Positions 43,537 through 51,676 of a stretch of DNA of 64,000 nucleotides are shown here, in pieces. A program made the position numbers and the translations under genes. How positions within the stretch are numbered: the stretch's first letter is position 1; the number at the start of each line of letters is the position of its first letter. The stretch is from Virgisporangium aliadipatigenens (GTDB taxonomy: Bacteria; Actinomycetota; Actinomycetes; Mycobacteriales; Micromonosporaceae): assembly GCF_016863615.1 (NCBI RefSeq), contig NZ_BOPF01000007.1:248001-312000 (forward strand), given 5' to 3'. The notes beneath the pieces are model-generated. The model was not told the origin of the DNA and searched no databases. It saw only the letters and a list, made by a program, of their open reading frames with translations.

Positions 43537-44733
43537 ATGGACAGGACGGCGGCGGCGCGGGCGACGGGGTGGCTGCTCACCGGCGTGCCCGTCGGCGCGC
43601 TGCTGTCCGTGGGGCTGCCGCTGCTGGTGGCGTTCGGGATCGTGGGCCTGCCGGTCCTGGTGGGCGTGCCGGTGCTGATCGGCGCCCCGCTCGTCGGCGT
43701 GCCCGTCGCCGCGGTCGAACGCCGCCGGCTGCGCCTGCTCGGCGTCGCGCTCGCCGACCCGCACCGCGATCCGGGGCGGCCCGGGCTGTCGGCCTGGGTC
43801 ACCTGCCGGTACCGGGAGCCGGCGACCTGGCGGGATCTCGGCCACGCGCTGGTGACCGCGGTGCTGTGGCCGCTGGACCTGCTGGTGCTGGTCTGCGCGC
43901 TGGGCACGCCGCTGACCCTGCTCACCGCGCCGCTGGTCGAGGCGCGCTACGGCGAGGTGAAGCTGCTCAAGGCGGTGCTGGTGGAGGATCCGTTGCTCGC
44001 CTGGGCGGCCGTTCCGTTGGGGCTGCTGGCGCTGGCCGCCGCCGGGTACGCGCTGGTGGCGTACGCGCGGGTGCGCGTCCTGCCGGCCGAGGCGCTGCTG
44101 CGGCCCCGCGCCGGCGGTGCCCGCGACGTGATCGAGAGCCGGGCGCGGCTGGTCGACGCGTTCGACGCCGAACGCCGCCGGATCGAACGGGACCTGCACG
44201 ACGGCGCGCAGCAACGCCTCGTGGCGCTCGGCCTCACCCTCGGCCTGGCCCGCGTCGCCGACCCCGCCGAGCTGCCCGAACTGGTCACCAAGGCGCACGA
44301 GGAGGCCGGACGCGCCCTGGCCGAACTGCAGGAGCTGATCCACGGCATCCACCCGCGCATCCTGACCGACCGCGGCCTGCCCGCGGCGCTGGCGGAGCTG
44401 GCCGACCGTTCGCCCGTGCCGGTCGACGTGCGCGTGGCGCTCCCGCGGCGGCTGCCCGGCCCGGTCGAGGCCGGCGCCTACTTCGTGGTGGCCGAGGCCC
44501 TGACGAACGTCGCCCGGCACGCCGGCGCCACGCGCGCGGCCGTCGACGGCCGGCTGGACGGGCACCGCCTGGTCGTGGAGGTGCGCGACGACGGCCGCGG
44601 CGGCGCCGACCCGGCCGCCGGCAGCGGACTGACCGGGCTGGCCGACCGGGTCGCCGTCCTCGACGGCACACTGACCCTGGACAGCCCGCCCGGCGGGCCG
44701 ACCTCGCTGAGAGTGGAGATACCGTGCGGGTAG
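43537..44733 (+). CDS. sensor histidine kinase (HisKA_3 type)
   Basis: The product is 398 residues. The first ~185 residues carry four or more hydrophobic segments. The phosphoacceptor segment is RRRIERDLHDGAQQRLVALG, with His near residue 215. The ATP-binding region includes EALTNVARHAGATRA, VRDDGRGG and GSGLTGLADRV. It phosphorylates the regulator whose GTG overlaps its end by 10 bases. It resembles the kinase at 14089-15291 throughout, suggesting duplication of the module with rearranged gene order. Confidence 0.92.
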   Translation: MDRTAAARATGWLLTGVPVGALLSVGLPLLVAFGIVGLPVLVGVPVLIGAPLVGVPVAAVERRRLRLLGVALADPHRDPGRPGLSAWVTCRYREPATWRDLGHALVTAVLWPLDLLVLVCALGTPLTLLTAPLVEARYGEVKLLKAVLVEDPLLAWAAVPLGLLALAAAGYALVAYARVRVLPAEALLRPRAGGARDVIESRARLVDAFDAERRRIERDLHDGAQQRLVALGLTLGLARVADPAELPELVTKAHEEAGRALAELQELIHGIHPRILTDRGLPAALAELADRSPVPVDVRVALPRRLPGPVEAGAYFVVAEALTNVARHAGATRAAVDGRLDGHRLVVEVRDDGRGGADPAAGSGLTGLADRVAVLDGTLTLDSPPGGPTSLRVEIPCG

Positions 44734-45371
44734 TCCTCGCCGAGGACGGGGTGCTGATCCGGGAGGGCATCGCCGGACTGCTCACCCGGTTCGGGTTCGA
44801 CGTGGTGGCGGCCGTCGGCGACGCGCCCGCGCTCGGCTCCGCGGTGTCGGCGTACGAGCCGGATCTCGTCGTCACCGACGTGCGGATGCCGCCCGGGCAC
44901 GCCGACGACGGCCTGCGCGCCGCGGTGGCGCTGCGGGCGACCCGGCCCGCGCTGGCCGTTCTGGTGCTGAGCCAGTACATCGAACTGACCTACGCCGCCG
45001 AACTGCTCGACGCGCCGGGGAAGGCCGGCGTCGGCTACCTGCTGAAGAACCGGGTGACGGACGTGCACACGTTCGTCGACGCGGTGCGCCGGGTGGCCGG
45101 CGGCGACACGGTGGTGGACCCGACGGTGGTGCGCCAGATGGTGCGCCGCAAGCGGCATCCGCTGGAGCGCCTCACCGAACGGGAACGCGAGGTGCTGGCG
45201 CTCATGGCCGAGGGCAGGTCCAACACGGCGATCGCCCGCGCCCTGGCCGTCACCGAGGCGGCGGTGGCCAAGCACATCACCGGCATCTTCACCAAGCTGG
45301 ACCTGCCGCCCAGCGACGGCGACAACAGACGCGTCCTCGCCGTCCTGACCTACCTCACCGGGACCGGCTGA
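44724..45371 (+). CDS. NarL/LuxR-family response regulator
   Basis: The product is 215 residues from GTG 44724, within the end of the kinase gene and after GGAG. The receiver domain begins RVVLAEDGVLIREGIAGLL and holds the phosphorylatable Asp in VVTDVRMPPGHAD. The LuxR helix-turn-helix includes LTEREREVLALMAEGRSN and TEAAVAKHITGIFTKLDL. It probably controls the divergent ABC transporter at 40269-43426. The last 22 bases overlap the convergent helD-like gene. Confidence 0.92.
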   Translation: MRVVLAEDGVLIREGIAGLLTRFGFDVVAAVGDAPALGSAVSAYEPDLVVTDVRMPPGHADDGLRAAVALRATRPALAVLVLSQYIELTYAAELLDAPGKAGVGYLLKNRVTDVHTFVDAVRRVAGGDTVVDPTVVRQMVRRKRHPLERLTEREREVLALMAEGRSNTAIARALAVTEAAVAKHITGIFTKLDLPPSDGDNRRVLAVLTYLTGTG

Positions 45372-47566
45372 GCCCACCACCACGGGGTCGGGGTGCCCGG
45401 CGGGAGCGCCACCGTGAGGCGTTGCGTGGGGCGGGTCAGCGCCACGTACAGGTCGCTGAGCCCGCGCGGCGACGCCGCCACGATGGCGTCCGGGTCGTAC
45501 ACGACCACCGAGTCGAACTCCAGCCCCTTGGCCTCGGGCACGCCGAGCACGCTGAGGCCGGGGCGGGGCTCCGGGCGTTCCCCCGAGGTGATCAACGCGA
45601 CGGTACCGGGACGGGACAGCTCCTCGGCGAGCACGGCGGACACCTCGTCGGTCGTGATCAGGCGCGGCGCGATCCCGGTGGCGCGGACGGCGCGCGGCGC
45701 GGGCAGCGTCGGGTCGATCCGGGCGAGGACCCGGCCGGCGACCGCCATGATCTCGGCCGGCGTGCGGTAGCTGACGGTCAGCTCCGCGGCCCGCCACCGG
45801 TCCGCGACGTAGGGCGACAGCACCTCGCCCCACGAGCGCGCCCCGGCCGGGTCCCCGGTCTGCGCCAGGTCTCCCACGATCGTCATGGAACGGCTCGGGC
45901 AGCGCCGCATCAGCGCCCGCCACGCCATGGCGGACAGCTCCTGCGCCTCGTCCACGATCACGTGCCCGAACGCCCACCGGCGATCAAGCGCGGCCTTCTC
46001 GGCCGTGCTGCGCGGATCCCGTTCCTCGTGCCGCCCGGCGAGCAGCTCGGCGGTCACGATGTCCGAGGCGGAGAGCACGTCGTCCCAGTTGTCCTCGGCG
46101 TCGGTCGAACGCGACCCCTCGGTCAGGTCGAGGACGCCCTGCGCCCAGGCGAGGCGTTCGCGGCGCAGCCGGGCGGCCTCGGCCCGCGCCGCGCGGTCGT
46201 CCTCGCCGAGCAGCTCCGCCGCCTCGTCCAGCAGCGGCGCGTCGGCCGCGCTGAACCCGCCCTCCGGCAGCCGGTACAGCAGCACCCGTTCCGCCTCGGT
46301 CAGCATCGGGGCCGCCGAGTCGACCAGATCCGGATCGGCGAACAGGTCGGCGAGCAGCCGCTGCGGCGTGAGCACCGGCCACAGTTCGTCCAGGGCGAAG
46401 CGGATCGTCGGATCCTCGGCCAGTTCCTTGCGGATGTCGGCCACGTCGCCGGGGGCGAGCAGGTTCGTCCCGGTGAACGGGTCGGCGCCGACGCGTTCGG
46501 CCTCCCGCTCGGTCAGCTCGTCCAGCAGCGCGTCGTCGAAGTACGGCTTGGCGAGGTTGTGCAGCAGGCCGGTGGCGCGGGCCCGATGGCGTGCCGCGGC
46601 CACGGCCGGCCGGTCCAGCACGATGTCGTCGTTGATCACCCACGGCTCGCCTTCGTCGGGGACCCGCTGCCGGTCGCGGATCGCGCGCGCGATGACGTCG
46701 ACCATGACGGCGCGGCCCTTGACCCGCGCGGCCTCCGGCGACTCGGCGCGCCGCCCCGTCACGCCGGGGAAGAGGTCGCCGACCGTCCACAGCAGCACAC
46801 CCGTCTCGGCGAGGCTCGGCAGCACGTGCTCGATGTAGCGCAGGAACGTGTCGTTCGGGCCGACCACCAGCACGCCCCGGGAGGCCAGCCGCTCCCGGTG
46901 GGTGTAGAGCAGGTAGGCCGCCCGGTGCAGTGCGACGGCCGTCTTGCCGGTGCCGGGGCCGCCCTGCACCACCAGCACACCGGCGAGGTCGCTGCGGATG
47001 ACGGCGTCCTGCTCGACCTGGATCGTCTCGACGATGTCGCGCATGCGGCCGGTGCGGTGCGCGTTCAGCGCGGCGAGCAGCACCGACTCGCTGGTCAGCG
47101 AACCGTCGTGGGTACCGCCGGCCGCCGCGGCGAGGTCGAGGAAGTCGTCCTCCACGTCGGTGACGACCCGGTTGTCGGTGCGGATGTGCCGCCGCCGGGT
47201 GACGCCCTCCGGCGAGGCGGCGGTGGCGAGGTAGAACGGCCGGGCGGCCGGCGCGCGCCAGTCGACCAGCAGGGCGTTGTGCTCGCCGGTTCCGTCGCGC
47301 AGGCCGATCCGGCCGATGTGGTGGTGGGTGCCGTCGACCCGGTCCACGCGGCCGAAGCACAGCCCGTGCTCGACCGCGTCGAAGCGGGCGACGTCGCGGG
47401 CGTAGCGGTCGGCGAGGGCGTCGCGGTGGCTCAGGCCCTGCTTGTTGGTGCCCACCTCGCGCAGGGTGTCGGCGAGGCGGGCGGCGGCGCGGTCGCGTTC
47501 CGCGTCGAGCCGGGCGTAGAGGGTGGTGAGGTGCTGCTGTTCTTCGCCGATGACGGGACTTGACAT
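45350..47566 (-). CDS. helD: HelD-like UvrD-family helicase / RNA polymerase recycling factor
   Basis: The product is 738 residues, the size of actinobacterial HelD. The N-terminus is a long coiled coil (residues ~5-60), the arm that enters the RNA polymerase secondary channel. Walker A is VVQGGPGTGKTAVALHRAAYLL near residue 200, Walker B is HVIVDEAQELSAMAWRAL near 545, and the late motifs are SYRTPAEIM and GLSDLYVALTRPTQRL. HelD releases stalled RNA polymerase, and the HelR branch protects against rifamycins. A GGGGGA ribosome-binding site precedes the ATG, and an unusual promoter-hairpin region lies upstream. Confidence 0.88.
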   Translation of the reverse strand: MSSPVIGEEQQHLTTLYARLDAERDRAAARLADTLREVGTNKQGLSHRDALADRYARDVARFDAVEHGLCFGRVDRVDGTHHHIGRIGLRDGTGEHNALLVDWRAPAARPFYLATAASPEGVTRRRHIRTDNRVVTDVEDDFLDLAAAAGGTHDGSLTSESVLLAALNAHRTGRMRDIVETIQVEQDAVIRSDLAGVLVVQGGPGTGKTAVALHRAAYLLYTHRERLASRGVLVVGPNDTFLRYIEHVLPSLAETGVLLWTVGDLFPGVTGRRAESPEAARVKGRAVMVDVIARAIRDRQRVPDEGEPWVINDDIVLDRPAVAAARHRARATGLLHNLAKPYFDDALLDELTEREAERVGADPFTGTNLLAPGDVADIRKELAEDPTIRFALDELWPVLTPQRLLADLFADPDLVDSAAPMLTEAERVLLYRLPEGGFSAADAPLLDEAAELLGEDDRAARAEAARLRRERLAWAQGVLDLTEGSRSTDAEDNWDDVLSASDIVTAELLAGRHEERDPRSTAEKAALDRRWAFGHVIVDEAQELSAMAWRALMRRCPSRSMTIVGDLAQTGDPAGARSWGEVLSPYVADRWRAAELTVSYRTPAEIMAVAGRVLARIDPTLPAPRAVRATGIAPRLITTDEVSAVLAEELSRPGTVALITSGERPEPRPGLSVLGVPEAKGLEFDSVVVYDPDAIVAASPRGLSDLYVALTRPTQRLTVALPPGTPTPWWWAQPVPVR

Positions 47567-47626
47567 CCGGCTTCCCCCTGGGCCTATAATGGGATCTGTA
47601 AGGCGGCACTTGTGCTGCCTATTTTT
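47560..47626 (+). promoter_or_regulatory. consensus promoter followed by hairpin and T-run (possible small RNA)
   Basis: TTGACA (47560-47565) and TATAAT (47585-47590) on the plus strand are separated by 19 bases, the closest to consensus in the window, and overlap the divergent helD start. AGGCGGCAC / GTGCTGCCT (47601-47620) follows right after the expected start and is followed by TATTTTT. Outside it GGGATC and GATCCC (about 47591 and 47634) pair again. This may produce a very short RNA or control helD from the other strand. No coding frame starts here; the next gene has its own promoter. Confidence 0.45.
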
Positions 47627-47767
47627 CGTGCACGGATCCCGGATTCTAGTCCGGCGGGCCGCTCTCGCACACCCCTCGTGTCGGGTTCAATGGCGTGGAT
47701 CGTTTCGAGGGCCGCTGCCGGTTCGTGGTGAGCGCGGCCGAGCCGCCGGGTCGATAGGGTCGCGGCC

Positions 47768-48553
47768 ATGGGCGCTGCCGCATCGAACACACTCGCCGTC
47801 CCCGGCGCCACGCTCTGCTACGAGACCCGCGGCGCAGGGCCGATGTTCCTGCTGATCGGGGGCGGGCCCACCGACGCCGCGGCGTTCGAGGGACTCGCGG
47901 CCGCGCTGGCGTCCCGCTTCACCGTGGTCTCCTACGACCCGCGGGGGAACTCCCGGAGCAAACTCGACGGCCCCCCGTCCGACCAGTGGGTCGAGACCCA
48001 CGCCGACGACGCCCACCGGCTGCTCGGCGCCCTCGGGACCGAGCCGGCGGCCGTGCTCGGCGACGGCACCGGCGCCCTCGTCGGCCTCGAACTCGTCACC
48101 CGCAACCCCGCGCAGGTGCACACCCTCGTGGCGTTCGAACCGCCGGCGCTGCACCTGCTGCCCGACGCCGACGCGCTGCGCGAGGACGCCGAGGCCCTGC
48201 ACGGGACCTACCGCCGGGCCGGCGCAGCCGCCGCGTTCGCCGCCTGGCGGCCCGGCCCGACGGCGGCGGCCCTGGCGACGAACGCCCGCGAGGCCGGCAA
48301 CTTCGCCTACTACGTGGAGCACGTGCTGCTGCCGTTCGGCGACTACCGAATCGAGGTGGGCGCGCTGGCGGCGGCGTCGACGCGGATCGTGGTCGCCACC
48401 GCACCGCAGCCCGCCCACCGGCCGGCGGGCCGGGCTGCGCTGGCGCTCGCGGCGTTGCTGGGCAAGGAGACCGTCACGCTGCCCGCCGCCCCGACGGCCC
48501 CCGCGGCCGACGAACTGGCGGCGGCGCTCACCCGCGCGGCGATCCCCGACTGA
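47768..48553 (+). CDS. alpha/beta hydrolase-fold protein lacking the nucleophile
   Basis: The product is 261 residues. The fold is recognisable from LCYETRGAGPMFLLIGGGP, VVSYDPRGNSRS and the helix after the elbow. The elbow itself reads GDGTGAL, with Gly where the catalytic Ser belongs. The C-terminal strand-loop that normally carries the Asp and His (VVATAPQPAHRPAGRAAL) shows neither in the usual context. It is thus probably not a hydrolase but a binding or regulatory relative. TAGGGT at 47755-47760, seven bases before the ATG, suggests a leaderless transcript. Confidence 0.78.
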   Translation: MGAAASNTLAVPGATLCYETRGAGPMFLLIGGGPTDAAAFEGLAAALASRFTVVSYDPRGNSRSKLDGPPSDQWVETHADDAHRLLGALGTEPAAVLGDGTGALVGLELVTRNPAQVHTLVAFEPPALHLLPDADALREDAEALHGTYRRAGAAAAFAAWRPGPTAAALATNAREAGNFAYYVEHVLLPFGDYRIEVGALAAASTRIVVATAPQPAHRPAGRAALALAALLGKETVTLPAAPTAPAADELAAALTRAAIPD

Positions 48554-48634
48554 TGTGGCGCGCGGCGACCCGAGCGGTCCGCGGAGCCGTCCCTGACCGG
48601 CCTTCCCTGACCGCCATGATCCGCGCGACCGGAC

Positions 48635-49561
48635 CTAGCCGCGGCCGTGCGGCGTCTCCCACAGCGCGGGGTCGGGGCCGAGCGGCACGATGCGCGTCGG
48701 GTTGATCCGTTCGTGGGTCACGTAGTAGTGCCGCTTGATGTGGTCGAAGTCCGTGGTGCTACCGAAGCCGGGCGTCCGGTACAGGTCCCGCGCGTAACCC
48801 CATAGGTGCGGGTACTCGGCGAGCTTGCGCAGGTTGCACTTGAAGTGGCCGTGGTAGACGGCGTCGAAGCGGACCAGGGTCGTGTACAGGCGCACGTCGG
48901 AGTCGGTGATCGCGTCTCCGTGCAGGTAACGACGTTCTCCCAGACGCTCCTCGAGAACGTCCAGTCGCGCGAACAGCGCGTGGAACGCGGCCTCGTACGC
49001 CGACTGGGTGGTGGCGAAGCCGCACCGGTACACCCCGTTGTTGACGTCGCGGAACAGCTCGTCGTTGAGCGCGTCGATCTCCGCGCGCAGCGGCTCGGGG
49101 TACAGGTCGGGCGCACCCGGCCGGTGCAGCGGCGCGAACGTCGTCTCCCAGGTCAGCGTCAGCCGCGGATAGTCGTTGGAGACGACGCGGGAGGTGACGG
49201 TGTCCCAGACGGCCGGCACGGTGACGCGCCCCTCGAAGGCCGGGTCGGTGCCCAGGTACAGCTCGGACAGGTAAAGCGCACCCGTCACGGGGTCGCGGCC
49301 GTCGGGGTCCAGGGTGAAGCGCCACCCCTTCTCGTCGCGGATCGGGTCGACAATGCGCAGCGGCAGCGCCTCCTGGAGCCCGAGCAGCTCCCGCACGATG
49401 ATCGAACGGTGCGCCCACGGGCAGGCCAGCGACGCGTAGAGCACATAGCGGCCGGCCTCGGCGGTGACCGGATCGGTGAACCGGTTGGGCTGGCGGACGA
49501 ACTCCCCGGAGGGAGCGGACTCGCGGGAGAACTGCGCCGCCGTCTCTCTCATGTCCTCCAC
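48635..49561 (-). CDS. glutathione S-transferase, hydroquinone reductase type (YqjG/ECM4-like)
   Basis: The product is about 308 residues. The catalytic cysteine is in [18 protein letters not shown] near residue 47, the CPWA motif of S-glutathionyl-hydroquinone reductases. The family-specific segments [29 protein letters not shown] and the C-terminal helical domain with [13 protein letters not shown] and [13 protein letters not shown] are all present. These enzymes remove a thiol from conjugated hydroquinones; actinomycetes usually use mycothiol, so the co-substrate is open. GTG 49561 may be a leaderless start; ATG 49552 is an alternative. Confidence 0.88.
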   Translation of the reverse strand: MEDMRETAAQFSRESAPSGEFVRQPNRFTDPVTAEAGRYVLYASLACPWAHRSIIVRELLGLQEALPLRIVDPIRDEKGWRFTLDPDGRDPVTGALYLSELYLGTDPAFEGRVTVPAVWDTVTSRVVSNDYPRLTLTWETTFAPLHRPGAPDLYPEPLRAEIDALNDELFRDVNNGVYRCGFATTQSAYEAAFHALFARLDVLEERLGERRYLHGDAITDSDVRLYTTLVRFDAVYHGHFKCNLRKLAEYPHLWGYARDLYRTPGFGSTTDFDHIKRHYYVTHERINPTRIVPLGPDPALWETPHGRG

Positions 49562-49657
49562 AATGCCAGTGTTTTCCCCAGCGTCGCGCCACGGCCGGCC
49601 CGACGAGCAGCAGGAGCACCCCGCCCGTCCGGCGCGCGTCAGCGGCGGCTCAACGGC

Positions 49658-50195
49658 TCAGCAGGGGCCATCCCGCACGTCCGCCGTCAGGTGCTGGTGC
49701 GCGAGGCCGCCGCTCACCGACAGGCACACGGGATGCAGTCCCGCGCTGTTGGTGATCTGGTACCGGTCCCGCCCGGCGTCGTCCTCGGCGCGTACCGGCC
49801 CGCAGCCGTCCCGGTCCGGCGGCGGCGTCGAGTTCGCCCTGGACGCCGACGAGGCCGGGGCGGCCCGCCGGGTGGCCGTCGCGGTGCTCCAGCCCGTGCG
49901 CGGCGTCCCGGGTGGCCCGGTCGACGGCCCGCGCGTCCAGCGGCCGGCCCGCCGGGGTCGCGGGGCCGAGCAGCGCTACGACGAGACAGGCGACGGCGGC
50001 GGTCAGCCCGAACGGCCGAACCCGGGCGAGTGACCGTTCGGTGGGCAGCGGGATGCCCCGCGCCCGGTAGCGCCACTCGTGGCGGCGCAGCCACCCGGCA
50101 CCGCCCATGATCCCTACGTGCAGCGCGACCGCTGCGGCGCTCAGCCAGCCGCAGGTCCACAGCGTCAGGAAGGCTCCTTCGCTGAACCGCCCCAC
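49658..50195 (-). pseudogene. membrane protein gene with an apparent +1 frameshift
   Basis: The frame from GTG 50195 encodes two membrane segments (GAFLTLWTCGWLSAAAVALHV and GLTAAVACLVVALLG), a charged loop, and then, after VGVQGELDAAA, changes to Arg/Gly-rich nonsense. Shifting by one base in the GCC run near 49823-49834 restores a sensible ending (DRDGCGPVRAEDDAGRD, then YQITNSAGLHPVCLSV) that stops at 49658. An extra base in the run explains this. It may be a real mutation, a sequencing error, or slippage. The intact product would be about 178 residues and unknown in function. Confidence 0.6.
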
Positions 50196-50247
50196 AAGCC
50201 ACCCCCGTGACCGTCGGTATAGACAGTCACTACGGTAGCGAAGGACA

Positions 50248-51600
50248 TCACTGCACGGCGGCCGCCGGCTCCTCCCGCCACAGCTTCTGGCCGCTCTCGG
50301 GCAGCGTGTCGATCGGGTCGTAGTACGGGTAGCGCCGGTCGAGGGCCTGCTCGTCGTCGGCCTCGATCGAGGTGCGGTAGTTCTTGGTCCAGTAGCTGAT
50401 GCCGCGCTCGCGGTCGTACTCGGTGAGCATGTGCACCCACCGCTTGCCGACGAACGGCACGTCGCACACGATCCGCGGGGTCGCGTAGCCGGGCAGGTAG
50501 CCCATGATGTCGTGCTGCAGTTCGGTGGCGCGGGCGACGGAGACCCGCCAGTGCTCGGCGTTGGGGATCATGTCGCACATGTAGAAGTAGTACGGCAGGA
50601 TGCCGGCCTCGCCCTGCAACGCGAAGCAGAGGTCGAGCAGGTCGGCCGCCTCGGCGTTGACCCCGCGCAGCAGCACGCCCTGGTTGCGCACGTCGCGCAC
50701 GCCGACCTCCAGGGCCGTCTGCGCCGCCTTCGCCACCAGCGGGGTGAGCGAGTTGGCGTGGTTGACGTGGGTGTGGATGGCCAGGTTGACGCCGCGGCGG
50801 GCGGCGGTGCGGGCGACCCGTTCGAGGCCCTCGACGACCTCGGGCTGCAGCCAGTGCTGCGGCAGGCCGGCGAGCGCCTTGGTGGCCAGCCGGATGTCGC
50901 GGATCGTGGTGATCTCCAGCAGCCGCATCAGGAACGACTCCAGGTTCTTCCACGGGACGTTCGCCACGTCGCCGCCGGAGACCACCACGTCGCGCACCCC
51001 GGGATGGCCCTTCAGGTAGGAGATCATCGCGTCGTACCGGTCGACCGGCTTGAGCGTGAGCTTGAGCTTGTCCACGCTCGGCGTGGAGTTGCCGACGAGG
51101 TCCATCCGGGTGCAGTGACCGCAGTACTGCGGGCAGGTCGGCAGGAGTTCGGCGAGGACCTTGGTCGGGTAGCGGTGCGTCAGCCCCTCCGCGACCCACA
51201 TGTCGTGCTCGTGCAGCGAGTCGCGGCTGGCCATCGGGTGCGAGGGCCACACCGGGTGGCGGTCGGAGGCGACGGGCAGCATGTACCGGCGCACCGGATC
51301 CGCGTAGAACGCCTCCGTGTCGGGCACCGCGTCGGGCACCATCGTGTTGATCATCTGCGGCGGGAGCAGCATCGACATCGTGGCGAACCGGGCCTGGTCG
51401 TCGGCGAGGTCGGCGTAGAAGCGCTCGTCGACGGTGCCGCCGAGGAGGGTGCGCAGCTGTTTGGCGTTCTTGACGCAGTGCACCCGCTGCCACTGCGCCG
51501 ACTCCCACTGCTCGCGGGTCACGTCGCGCCAGCCGGGGAAGCGGGTCCAGTCGGGCTCGACCAGTTCCCGCCGCCGGTAGACGTAAGGCTGTGCGACCAT
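50248..51600 (-). CDS. kamA: lysine 2,3-aminomutase (KamA family radical SAM enzyme)
   Basis: The product is 450 residues. The [4Fe-4S]/SAM cysteines are in LPTCPQYCGHCTRMD (CxxxCxxC) near residue 155. SGGDVANVP follows, and the PLP-containing C-terminal part includes VRNQGVLLRGVN and YYFYMCDMIPNAEHWR, the metal-binding end. The enzyme turns L-lysine into L-beta-lysine with SAM and PLP. Divergent from kdd and the kamDE-kal operon, it catalyses the first step of the route they continue. ATG 51600 has GGGAGG upstream. This subfamily diverges from clostridial KamA, so a close relative of lysine as substrate is possible. Confidence 0.88.
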   Translation of the reverse strand: MVAQPYVYRRRELVEPDWTRFPGWRDVTREQWESAQWQRVHCVKNAKQLRTLLGGTVDERFYADLADDQARFATMSMLLPPQMINTMVPDAVPDTEAFYADPVRRYMLPVASDRHPVWPSHPMASRDSLHEHDMWVAEGLTHRYPTKVLAELLPTCPQYCGHCTRMDLVGNSTPSVDKLKLTLKPVDRYDAMISYLKGHPGVRDVVVSGGDVANVPWKNLESFLMRLLEITTIRDIRLATKALAGLPQHWLQPEVVEGLERVARTAARRGVNLAIHTHVNHANSLTPLVAKAAQTALEVGVRDVRNQGVLLRGVNAEAADLLDLCFALQGEAGILPYYFYMCDMIPNAEHWRVSVARATELQHDIMGYLPGYATPRIVCDVPFVGKRWVHMLTEYDRERGISYWTKNYRTSIEADDEQALDRRYPYYDPIDTLPESGQKLWREEPAAAVQ

Positions 51601-51676
51601 GACGGCCTCCCTGGAAAATCTCCGGTGATCTCGCTAGTCTGCCGGATAATGTTGCGCGTTGTCGACGGGAGGCGCG
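51601..51676. promoter_or_regulatory. divergent promoter region of kamA and kdd
   Basis: The 76 bases between the two start codons hold GATAAT (51645-51650) as a -10 for the rightward operon and ribosome-binding sites facing both ways (CCTCCCT at 51607 for kamA, GGGAGG at 51667 for kdd). No clear operator palindrome is seen. Confidence 0.5.

Noticed and set aside
40263-44723. Very long open frame on the plus strand through the ABC transporter genes
   Set aside because: It is opposite to convincing transporter genes with intact motifs; only its last part from 44724 is a real gene.
47600-47700. tRNA-like elements on either strand (CCGGACTAGAATCCGG resembling an anticodon arm, GGGTTCAA resembling a T-loop)
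   Set aside because: The candidate anticodon loop has six bases, not seven, no acceptor stem closes around it and no proper T-arm is found at the right distance.
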